Source of the DNA: Prevotella sp.
Lineage (GTDB): Bacteria; Bacteroidota; Bacteroidia; Bacteroidales; Bacteroidaceae
Direction of reading: 5' to 3'
DNA length: 46,423 nt
Assembly: GCA_017458125.1 (NCBI GenBank)
Contig: JAFTGB010000016.1
Location: 1-46,423, forward strand
The translations under genes were made by a program, and so were the position numbers. Shown piece after piece: positions 40,872 through 46,423 of this stretch (positions are counted from its first letter, which is position 1; every line of letters starts with the position of its first letter). The notes under the pieces were generated by a model. That model was not told the DNA's origin. It saw only the letters and a list, made by a program, of their open reading frames with translations, and ran no database searches.

Positions 40872-41296
40872 TTATTTTTGTTCAAAGAAGTTGTAGGTTT
40901 TGCTCACAACATCGAGCATGGATAGAATGAGTTCGTAGGTTTTATCCTGATGCTCTTTGCTACGGCTCATGGCTGCAATGCGGGCTTCAAGTTCCCTAAT
41001 TTTGGCATCTTCTGGAATAATAGTTATATCATCTGTATTATTGATAATAACCATTTTCCCACCACCATTGAGTACCCATTCAACAGATATTGACGGGTAC
41101 GCTTCGCAGAATTTCTTGATAAACCCCTCTGTGAAGTAGACGGGATCAGCCTTGAAGACAGCACTCATGTTGTTTGAATTCTTCCACCCCAACTTGTCTG
41201 CTATACATTTGGCAGAACTTGTAACTGCAATTTCACCTTCGCCGATGAGATACCAACGGCTTTCATAAATCTCTTAAACGTTGATTGTACTTCCAT
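40872..41296 (-). pseudogene. Frameshifted phage-type helix-turn-helix regulator
   Basis: The intact 3' part (to 41192 and further upstream in frame to 41252) encodes YLIGEGEIAV...CIADKLGWKNSNNMSAVF, then FIKKFCEAYPSISVEWVLNGGGKM and a C-terminal coiled coil. This matches small Bacteroidales repressor-like HTH proteins, which end their DNA-binding part with a W(L/V)L.G.G.M motif. An ATG at 41296 opens MEVQSTFKRFMKAV in another frame. One base missing near 41253-41255 would join ...FMKAV to YLIGEG, giving a natural N-terminus. Either a real one-base deletion or a sequencing error. If translated as is, only a TTG-started 106-residue fragment lacking the first helices is possible. Confidence 0.6.
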
Positions 41297-41329
41297 ATTT
41301 TATACCGTAACATTCTGAAAGTCAGATAA

Positions 41330-41355
41330 CTAAAAAAGGGGCTTTTTAGCCCCTT
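41330..41355 (-). terminator. Minus-strand terminator upstream of the frameshifted regulator
   Basis: Perfect 8-bp arms AAGGGGCT and AGCCCCTT (41336-41343, 41348-41355) around a four-base loop. On the minus strand the hairpin is followed by six T. No minus-strand gene precedes it, so it may insulate the integrase promoter region. Confidence 0.65.
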
Positions 41356-41483
41356 AGGTAGTCGATAGGGGAATATAACCTGCGAAAACAAAGATAAAGA
41401 AAAGAAAATTAAATAGTTGAATATTAGACATTTACAAATGCTTTGCATTTTCCTTTGTTTTACTAAAATGCCGATTTTTGCCG

Positions 41484-41543
41484 TTGGGGTGTTAAAATTA
41501 ACACCTTATTAACACCCCAAATCAAATAATTGTTGTACCTTTG
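41484..41543 (+). promoter_or_regulatory. Integrase promoter with inverted-repeat operator
   Basis: Perfect 12-bp inverted arms TTGGGGTGTTAA (41484-41495) and TTAACACCCCAA (41509-41520), with a third half-site TTAACACC (41498-41505) between them. The right arm lies where the -33 element of the promoter should be; the -7 box is TACCTTTG (41536-41543). Binding here should control integrase expression. The rest of 41297-41483 shows only the hairpin noted separately. Confidence 0.65.
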
Positions 41544-41575
41544 CAGCCGAAAAAGTAAAATAAAAGAAAGCAGAT

Positions 41576-42754
41576 ATGTCAGAAACCAGAGGGAAAAACA
41601 AGAATCTTATCGAGGCTGGCAATCCTCGGTTGCTAAAGAAAGAGGTTAAGGGCGGTACGGAATACAGCCTCTATCTCGAATACCAGTTAGGCTACAACAG
41701 GGATAATGGTACTTCCATTCGTAAGAAGGAATCGCTATCGCTTTACCTGATTGCCAACCCAAGAACTCCAGTAGAACGCCAGCAGAATAAAGAAACGCTT
41801 GCTCTCGCCAAGAAGATTCAATTCGAGAGGTCACAAGAACTGCTTGAAGACAAAGAGGGCTATCGGCTAAAGAAGAAGGATGCTGTTAACCTCTTAGACT
41901 ATTTTGAACAGTTCGCCCAGACTGCCAATGTTGCTGATAGGCTTGTGTTGGTAGGTGCATTGAACAACTTCAAGGACTTCTTGGGAAAGAAGTATCCTCA
42001 ATATGCCAATTGGATTGAAGCCAAGAACTTGACTAAGGAAATGATGCAGAAGTTTGTCGAATACTTAGTTGACAACCACAAAGGACAGGGAGCTGAGACC
42101 TACTATAAGCGATTTAAGCGGATGATCAACTACGCTGTGGAGCAGGAGGTGATAGCGAAAAGCCCGTGTAAGGGTATCACCACACCAAAGTTGGATGATA
42201 TTCTGGCGAAGGACATTCTCAGTAGCCAAGAACTAAAAAAGTTGTTTGCAACTCACTACCCTGGCGAGAATCCTGAAATAAGAAGGGCTTTTGCTATGAC
42301 TTGTCTGTCAGGAATCAGGCGTTGCGACATCGTAAATCTCACCTATAGTGAGGTTGACTATGCTAATAAGGTCTTAAAGTTCCGTCAGAGTAAAACACAG
42401 AAACATAGCAGTAGTAGCGGTGTGACGATTCCACTCAATGACACCTTATTAAATATAATAGGTGAGAAAAAAGAAGATGCCAAGGATGATTATATCTTTC
42501 ATATCCCATCAGATACCATGTGCCTGAAAGCCTTACGCCATTGGACTAAGAAGGCTGGTATTGATAAGCACATCACCTGGCATTGCGGCAGACATAGTTT
42601 CGGAACCCAGCTGCTGACCAACGGAGCGAATATCAAAGTAGTCAGTAGCCTATTGGGACATAGCAGCCTGAGATTCACTGAGATTTATGTCCGTGCAGTC
42701 GATGAAGAAAAGAAGAAAGCAATCGACAGTCTGCCAAGTATTGACATCATCTGA
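41576..42754 (+). CDS. Tyrosine-type site-specific integrase
   Basis: 392 residues. An N-terminal arm-binding-like domain (about 15-95) is followed by a SAM-like core-binding domain (about 104-200) and the catalytic domain. All catalytic residues are present: Arg248 (CLSGIRRCDI), Lys273 (RQSKTQKH), His336 and Arg339 (WHCGRHSFG), His362 (LLGHSSL) and nucleophile Tyr371 (FTEIYVRAV). It resembles Bacteroidetes integrases of ICEs, mobilisable elements and shufflon-type invertases. It is not adjacent to the tRNA and no flanking att sites were recognised, so its target is unknown. Codon use is more AT-rich than in the core genes. Confidence 0.93.
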   Translation: MSETRGKNKNLIEAGNPRLLKKEVKGGTEYSLYLEYQLGYNRDNGTSIRKKESLSLYLIANPRTPVERQQNKETLALAKKIQFERSQELLEDKEGYRLKKKDAVNLLDYFEQFAQTANVADRLVLVGALNNFKDFLGKKYPQYANWIEAKNLTKEMMQKFVEYLVDNHKGQGAETYYKRFKRMINYAVEQEVIAKSPCKGITTPKLDDILAKDILSSQELKKLFATHYPGENPEIRRAFAMTCLSGIRRCDIVNLTYSEVDYANKVLKFRQSKTQKHSSSSGVTIPLNDTLLNIIGEKKEDAKDDYIFHIPSDTMCLKALRHWTKKAGIDKHITWHCGRHSFGTQLLTNGANIKVVSSLLGHSSLRFTEIYVRAVDEEKKKAIDSLPSIDII

Positions 42755-42759
42755 ACTAT

Positions 42760-42802
42760 TCTTTTTCCCTTAAAGTCAATATCAACCTTAAGGGGAAAGA
42801 AG
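42760..42802 (+). terminator. Imperfect hairpin after the integrase gene
   Basis: CCCTTAA (42767-42773) pairs with TTAAGGG (42788-42794), extended by imperfect pairing of the flanking T-rich and A-rich bases. The T tail is weak. Confidence 0.4.
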
Positions 42803-42878
42803 TTTAGTTTGCATTGCGGATATATAAGCAACGAGACGTACTAAACACAAATTTTTAATCTAATTCTTGGCAAAAGCA

Positions 42879-42909
42879 TTGTCGATTCAAAAAAAATATC
42901 GTATCTTTG
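42879..42909 (+). promoter_or_regulatory. Promoter of the small protein-GNAT pair
   Basis: TTG (42879-42881), 20 bases, TATCTTTG (42902-42909); the leader is about 33 bases. Confidence 0.7.
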
Positions 42910-42948
42910 CAGCGAAAAGATGTATAATAACGATTAAGAGGTAGAGTT

Positions 42949-43125
42949 ATGTTAGGAGTTAATTCACCAAGAGAGCCGATAACACCTGAGTTTTCGAAAG
43001 AGATTCGGGCCTCTCTCCGTCGCGCCATGACAGGTCAGTTAAACGAGAAAGAGAAGGCTGCACGGCAAAGGCTAAAGGATAGCGAGAAATATTGGTCAAT
43101 GGAATGGAAGGGTCTGCATTTTTAG
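42949..43125 (+). CDS. 58-residue protein, candidate antitoxin partner of the GNAT enzyme
   Basis: Begins MLGVNSPREPITPEFSKEIR; then comes a highly charged, probably helical stretch (SLRRAMTGQLNEKEKAARQRLKD split across about 22-44), and it ends YWSMEWKGLHF. I do not recognise a family. It has a good promoter and overlaps the start of the GNAT gene by 22 bp. The layout (small charged protein first, overlapping a GNAT-fold enzyme) is that of type II toxin-antitoxin operons such as tacAT, but the sequence is not visibly a ribbon-helix-helix (DUF1778) antitoxin. Confidence 0.65.
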   Translation: MLGVNSPREPITPEFSKEIRASLRRAMTGQLNEKEKAARQRLKDSEKYWSMEWKGLHF

Positions 43126-43697
43126 GAAAACTCGTTTCTTATCCACTGACTGATTTTCAGTGTCTTAAATCATTCTCCTCTGGTGTTGAGTCTATGGACA
43201 AATTCATCAGAGGTGATTTTCGATTGAGTGTTGAGAATCACTATTGTCAGGCTTATGCTGTTAAATTTGAAGAAGAGATTGTGGCTATCTTTGCCTTAAG
43301 TTTCGACTCTCTCGATTTGGACTCTGACGATAAGGAAGAACTTCAGTCGGGCTTTTCATCAACAGCATCACCTGATGTTGATTATGATTATCAGGAAACA
43401 TTTTACGCAAAGCCTCGATACCCAGCAATGGATATTGCCTACCTTGCTATACAAGAGAAATGGAGAGGCAAGCATATCGGCGATTTCCTGATAAAACAGA
43501 TAGCAGATCTGGCGAGAAGGCAGACGTTAGCTGGTTGTCAGTTCCTTACGGTTGAAGCACTTGCAACCAAAGAATACAGCGCCGTTGGATTTTACGAACG
43601 ATGTGGCTTTGCGCCCAATGAGGTAAAGAAACCCTATAAAGACACGCTTCGGATGTATATGACGCTATACTCCAAAGATGAAGAGTATGATGAATGA
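43104..43697 (+). CDS. GNAT-family N-acetyltransferase
   Basis: 197 residues from ATG 43104 (a TTG at 43092 is an alternative). The core GNAT region runs from YPAMDIAYLAIQEKWRGKHIGDFLIKQI (beta4 and the acetyl-CoA pyrophosphate loop, here Q/RGKHIG) to FLTVEALATKEYSAVGFYERCGF. The latter form, with 'EA....AVGFYERCGF', is close to GNAT toxins that acetylate aminoacyl-tRNA (TacT/AtaT type). An acidic insert (DLDSDDKEELQSGFSSTASPDVDYDY) separates the first strands from the core. It overlaps the upstream 58-residue gene, suggesting coupled expression. It could also be an ordinary acetyltransferase of unknown substrate. Confidence 0.82.
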   Translation: MEGSAFLGKLVSYPLTDFQCLKSFSSGVESMDKFIRGDFRLSVENHYCQAYAVKFEEEIVAIFALSFDSLDLDSDDKEELQSGFSSTASPDVDYDYQETFYAKPRYPAMDIAYLAIQEKWRGKHIGDFLIKQIADLARRQTLAGCQFLTVEALATKEYSAVGFYERCGFAPNEVKKPYKDTLRMYMTLYSKDEEYDE

Positions 43698-43799
43698 ACA
43701 GAGGCTTACGGGGAAAAATATGGCGGCCTGATCACCCGTTAATTGTCCGCAAGGACAGAAAGTATGAAACCTCTATAAAAACCCCGTCCCAATACAAAT

Positions 43800-43831
43800 A
43801 GGACTTGCAGATTGGTTGCAAGTCCTGTTTT
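43800..43831 (+). terminator. Terminator after the GNAT gene
   Basis: Perfect 10-bp arms AGGACTTGCA and TGCAAGTCCT around GATTGGT, followed by GTTTTGC. It lies about 100 bp after the GNAT stop. A small hairpin (TGTCC GCAA GGACA) lies at 43747-43760. Confidence 0.8.
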
Positions 43832-43936
43832 GCTTGTAAAAGATGCCAAGAATAAGGTTATTCTTCAATTCTTCGACCATTTTATAAAAAGTGCTAAATA
43901 TCTGACCTCTTCTTTCCTTGTTTGAGTATTATTGTG

Positions 43937-43944
43937 TAATTTTG
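43937..43944 (+). promoter_or_regulatory. Candidate promoter upstream of the PAP2 region
   Basis: TAATTTTG matches the -7 consensus; the -33 element is poor. It would drive the short reading frame at 43973 and possibly the PAP2 gene, with a leader of over 300 bases. Confidence 0.45.
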
Positions 43945-43972
43945 CAAACAAATAGCAATCAGAATAACGACA

Positions 43973-44086
43973 ATGCGCATGCGAGAGATGATAAACTATG
44001 TTAATGGAGAGAAAAGAATGGCCGATTTGTTTGGTCATTCCAAAGATTTGATTACTCTCTCTCTCTCTGGTACTCACCTACTATAA
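43973..44086 (+). other. Short reading frame ending in a (CT)7 tract
   Basis: 37 codons: MRMREMINYVNGEKRMADLF, then GHSKDLITLSLSGTHLL. The (CT)7 tract at 44055-44068 encodes the Leu-Ser repeats near the end. With one more CT the frame would continue through 44087-44267 into the PAP2 gene. It may be a phase-variable leader peptide or an unexpressed fragment; no family is recognised. Confidence 0.35.
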
Positions 44087-44103
44087 CTTATACATTATTA
44101 AGA

Positions 44104-44217
44104 CTCGCGGGCATCCGTGCGCGAATATACGGCTTTCTTTGCAGAAATACAAGGAAAGCCCGCTTGTTTTTTGTCCCTATCCGTATATACGCGGTGGGGT
44201 CTGCGACAGACGAAAGA
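44104..44217 (+). promoter_or_regulatory. GC-rich structured leader upstream of the PAP2 gene
   Basis: Three nested or adjacent pairings are visible. Long arms CGCGAATATACGG (44120-44132) and CCGTATATACGCG (44181-44193) match at 12 of 13 positions. A hairpin GGCTTTCTTT/AAGGAAAGCC (44131-44140, 44151-44160) sits inside, and GTCTG/CAGAC (44199-44211) follows. The stretch is clearly more GC-rich than the AT-rich gene it precedes. It could be an RNA leader or part of a mobile or repeated cassette. Confidence 0.5.
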
Positions 44218-44267
44218 AACAGGATTTCCAATTAGTAAAAAGTTTTTTCTTAAAAAATCAAACAAGC

Positions 44268-45356
44268 ATGACTAAAGACATTTGTTTTGTAAAAAAGAAG
44301 TTAAAACAACTTTCGGTTCGATTATGTGTAGTCATTACTATGTCGTTACTTATTTCCAACGATATTGAAGCACAGACACCATTTTTAGATTATACAAGTT
44401 TAAAAACACATTCTGAAATAATTTCTATTTTAAATAACTTATCAAACAAATACGACCCAGTTGCCATAGCCGATGAAGATCAGGATGTCTATATGACATT
44501 CTTCAAATATCGATTAATGTTGGGCAGTCTTGCCCCTACATTTAAAGAAATGCATGATAAATTAATATCAGAAAATGAAAAAATGTTAGAGTTGAATATT
44601 GATTGTAGTCTTTATAATTTAGTAAAATATTTCTTGGGAAATAATTACACGATAGACAATCTTAACAAAGAAATTCTTGAAAAATACTTAATGGATGTTT
44701 ATAACATCAACCGTATTGCAAAAGGGTTCTGCAATAGGACTAGACCATGGAGACATTATTTGTATGTGTATAATACAAAAAGGTATTCATCAGACTATGA
44801 CCAATATGGACAGATGTTTTATGGAAGAGAAATGTGGAAAGAGGAGTTGGAATCATATTACAATAAAGAAAATTACAGTTTCCCTTCAGGACATTCCACA
44901 GTATGCTATGCTTTTGCATTTATCATGTCAAAAATTTATCCGGAAAATTCGTCAAAATATCTACTAAAGGCGGATTCTATGGCTTGGTCTAGAGTATTCT
45001 TAGGATTCCATCATATGTCTGACGTGAGAGCATCTTATGATTTAGCTAAACAGATTGCAGAAATGGTCATACCCAAAATTAACACTTCATATTCTAAAAG
45101 TTGGAAAGTCGAATGCGACGAATTTAATCACCAACCTTTGCAGGTTTCAGACAATTTTAAAATGGTAGCAGGCACAATAAAGGATTTTACTTGTAAGAGA
45201 TGTCAAACAATAGTAGATGTAGATATCATAGATGAGAGCACTATACCAAAAGAAAAAAGAAGACTTATTTATTTCACGTACAAATGTAAGAATTGTAAAA
45301 ATGGCCAAGGACAGCCAATGGCTGGTTTTCCTGATAGGACATTTTTACCAAGATAA
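44268..45356 (+). CDS. PAP2-family phosphatase with C-terminal zinc ribbon
   Basis: 362 residues from the ATG at 44268, chosen because a signal peptide (basic start, then LCVVITMSLLIS, cleavage near EAQ) follows; the reading frame is open upstream without family-like sequence. The acid-phosphatase motifs are complete: Lys152...Arg159-Pro160 (KGFCNRTRP), FPSGH at 205-209 with His209, and SRVFLGFHHMSD at 241-252. This fits periplasmic class A acid phosphatases. After the catalytic domain come CKRC (309-312) and CKNC (340-343), a zinc-ribbon-like pair not usual for the family and odd in an exported protein. Base composition is strikingly AT-rich, pointing to horizontal acquisition. It is followed by a secreted-protein gene after 18 bp. 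Confidence 0.85.
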   Translation: MTKDICFVKKKLKQLSVRLCVVITMSLLISNDIEAQTPFLDYTSLKTHSEIISILNNLSNKYDPVAIADEDQDVYMTFFKYRLMLGSLAPTFKEMHDKLISENEKMLELNIDCSLYNLVKYFLGNNYTIDNLNKEILEKYLMDVYNINRIAKGFCNRTRPWRHYLYVYNTKRYSSDYDQYGQMFYGREMWKEELESYYNKENYSFPSGHSTVCYAFAFIMSKIYPENSSKYLLKADSMAWSRVFLGFHHMSDVRASYDLAKQIAEMVIPKINTSYSKSWKVECDEFNHQPLQVSDNFKMVAGTIKDFTCKRCQTIVDVDIIDESTIPKEKRRLIYFTYKCKNCKNGQGQPMAGFPDRTFLPR

Positions 45357-45374
45357 CTTTTTAACATTACAATT

Positions 45375-46403
45375 ATGAAAACAAGAATTTTATCAATTCT
45401 CGCCCTCCTGCTGATGGCAGTGACGGGCGCATGGGCACAGACAGAGGGACTGCTGACCAGCATTACTACAGATCATTTTGAGACAATAACTTATTCCACC
45501 GCTGGCTGTGCCACTTTGACAACCAGCGGGAATGTTGATGTCTCAGAGGTTGCAGATGATCCGACGGAATTATATGGCTGGACTAACTCAACGTCCACGA
45601 TGGGTTCTTTAACCGTGACACCATCAGAAGGATATACTATCACTAAGGTGGTTTTCAAGGGATACGAAGAAGACGAAGAAGAGTGGCTTGAAGTTTTTAC
45701 AGACACCGAGGCACCGTACACCTGCTATATGGAATCGTCAGCGGTATCTCTAAGCGAAACTATGGACAATTCAGATACATATAAAATATGCCAGATAGAC
45801 GTCTATGGATACGCCAGCAATCCGACCGTGACGGCCAATGAGGGCGCGACAGGCGAATACTGGGCAACGTACTACAACGGCACGACAAGCTTCACGGCCG
45901 ATGCGAACACGACGGTATATCAGGCTGCCGTAAATTCCGGCAAGACGGCCGTGGTGCTGACGGAGGTGACGGGACGCGAGATTCCTGCAGGCAAAGGTGT
46001 CGTACTGAAGTCTTCGGCTGCGACCATCACGCTGACACCTACTACAACGACACAGACGCTCGAAGGCAACGAACTGACAGGCGTGGATGTTGCCACTGCC
46101 GCTCCCTCTAATGCCTATTGCCTCTCGAAAGAAACCACTGGCTCAGCCAGAGGCGTTGGCTTCTACACGTACACAGGCACTATCCCCGCCCATCGTGCTT
46201 ATCTTGTGGTGGCTGGAGGTCCTTCACTTGCACGCGGATTCCTGGGCTTCGGCGATGATGACAATACAACGGGCATCAGCCTCCCCGAGGCCGTGGTCAT
46301 TGAGAATGATGGTCCAATCTACGACCTCTATGGTCGTCGTATCATAGGACAGCAGCAGAAGGGCATCTATGTGAAGAACGGAAAGAAGGTAGTAATCAAA
46401 TAA
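45375..46403 (+). CDS. Secreted Prevotella-type surface protein with C-terminal tail domain
   Basis: 342 residues. The signal peptide is MKTRILSILALLLMAVTGAWAQ. A beta-rich N-terminal domain (about 25-150; SLTVTPSEGYTITKVVFKGY, CQIDVYGYAS) is followed by a Thr/Ala-rich middle (about 155-300) containing EYWATYYNGTTSFTADANTTVYQA and AGKGVVLKS, a repeat type common in Prevotella surface proteins. It ends GPIYDLYGRRIIGQQQKG then IYVKNGKKVVIK, a conserved C-terminal element in this genus resembling type IX secretion sorting tails. Function unknown. It starts 18 bp after the PAP2 gene; the second half is less AT-rich than the first. Confidence 0.8.
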   Translation: MKTRILSILALLLMAVTGAWAQTEGLLTSITTDHFETITYSTAGCATLTTSGNVDVSEVADDPTELYGWTNSTSTMGSLTVTPSEGYTITKVVFKGYEEDEEEWLEVFTDTEAPYTCYMESSAVSLSETMDNSDTYKICQIDVYGYASNPTVTANEGATGEYWATYYNGTTSFTADANTTVYQAAVNSGKTAVVLTEVTGREIPAGKGVVLKSSAATITLTPTTTTQTLEGNELTGVDVATAAPSNAYCLSKETTGSARGVGFYTYTGTIPAHRAYLVVAGGPSLARGFLGFGDDDNTTGISLPEAVVIENDGPIYDLYGRRIIGQQQKGIYVKNGKKVVIK

Positions 46404-46423
46404 AAGAAGGATGATATAAGTTA

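Noticed and set aside
41263-41448. 61-codon minus-strand frame upstream of the integrase
   Set aside because: Runs through the terminator hairpin at 41336-41355, is low complexity, and conflicts with the regulator frame beginning at 41296.
41484-41520. Invertible promoter switch flanked by inverted repeats
   Set aside because: The spacer between the arms is only 13 bp and contains no promoter, so inversion would change nothing useful; an operator is the simpler reading.
44139-44267. TTG-started upstream extension of the PAP2 protein
   Set aside because: It would bury the signal peptide behind 43 residues and runs through the structured leader; kept only as part of the phase-switch hypothesis.

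Overview
The window looks like chromosomal DNA of a Bacteroidales bacterium, most likely Prevotella or a close relative (Prevotellaceae). Four things point there. Promoters follow the Bacteroidetes pattern (TTTG or TTG, about 19-21 bases, then TAnnTTTG). Shine-Dalgarno sequences are essentially absent. The glycogen synthase is of the GT3 type found in Bacteroidetes. The last gene encodes a secreted protein with a C-terminal tail of the Prevotella 'YDLYGRR...KGIYVKNGKKVVIK' kind. Genus is inference from style and was not tested by database search.

Layout. 1-4.5 kb: glycogen operon on the minus strand (GT3 glycogen synthase, then GT35 phosphorylase). 4.6-5.9 kb: small secreted protein and ispE. 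5.9-8.3 kb: lepA and a Crp/Fnr-type regulator. 8.4-20.7 kb: a tight eight-gene minus-strand operon. Its promoter-proximal five genes form a phospho-signalling set: a four-zinc-ribbon adaptor, a membrane Ser/Thr kinase, a four-module CbxX/CfqX-type AAA ATPase, an FHA protein with zinc ribbons and a PP2C phosphatase. These run into metA, a U32-family RNA hydroxylation protein and a membrane zinc-ribbon lipoprotein. 20.8-24.8 kb: M13 peptidase and ABC-F ATPase. 25-28 kb: glycosyltransferases and ribosomal protein S16. 28-31.7 kb: pyruvate kinase, an HU protein, a 29-residue basic protein and RNase G/E. 31.7-35.3 kb: GT2 membrane glycosyltransferase, hybrid histidine kinase and a membrane-anchored EEP-family protein. 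35.3-38.4 kb: fabD, cytoplasmic GH13 amylase and an AlaX-like editing protein. 38.5-39.1 kb: tRNA-Ser(CGA) with the scar of an integrated element (truncated integrase and a duplicated tRNA 3' end). 39.2-40.8 kb: EamA transporter and YgjP-like metallopeptidase. 40.9-45.4 kb: an AT-richer accessory stretch with a frameshifted phage-type regulator, a tyrosine integrase, a possible toxin-antitoxin-like pair with a GNAT acetyltransferase, and a PAP2 phosphatase preceded by a (CT)7 tract and a structured leader. 45.4-46.4 kb: a secreted protein.

Most notable. (1) The zinc-ribbon/kinase/AAA/FHA/PP2C operon combines the kinase-phosphatase-FHA logic of type VI secretion control with an EccA-like AAA family, with no secretion genes in view. 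(2) Degenerate 22-bp-period arrays lie just 3' of minus-strand genes at three places; two of them share a sequence core. (3) The (CT)7 tract is placed so that one extra CT would fuse a short upstream reading frame to the PAP2 reading frame.
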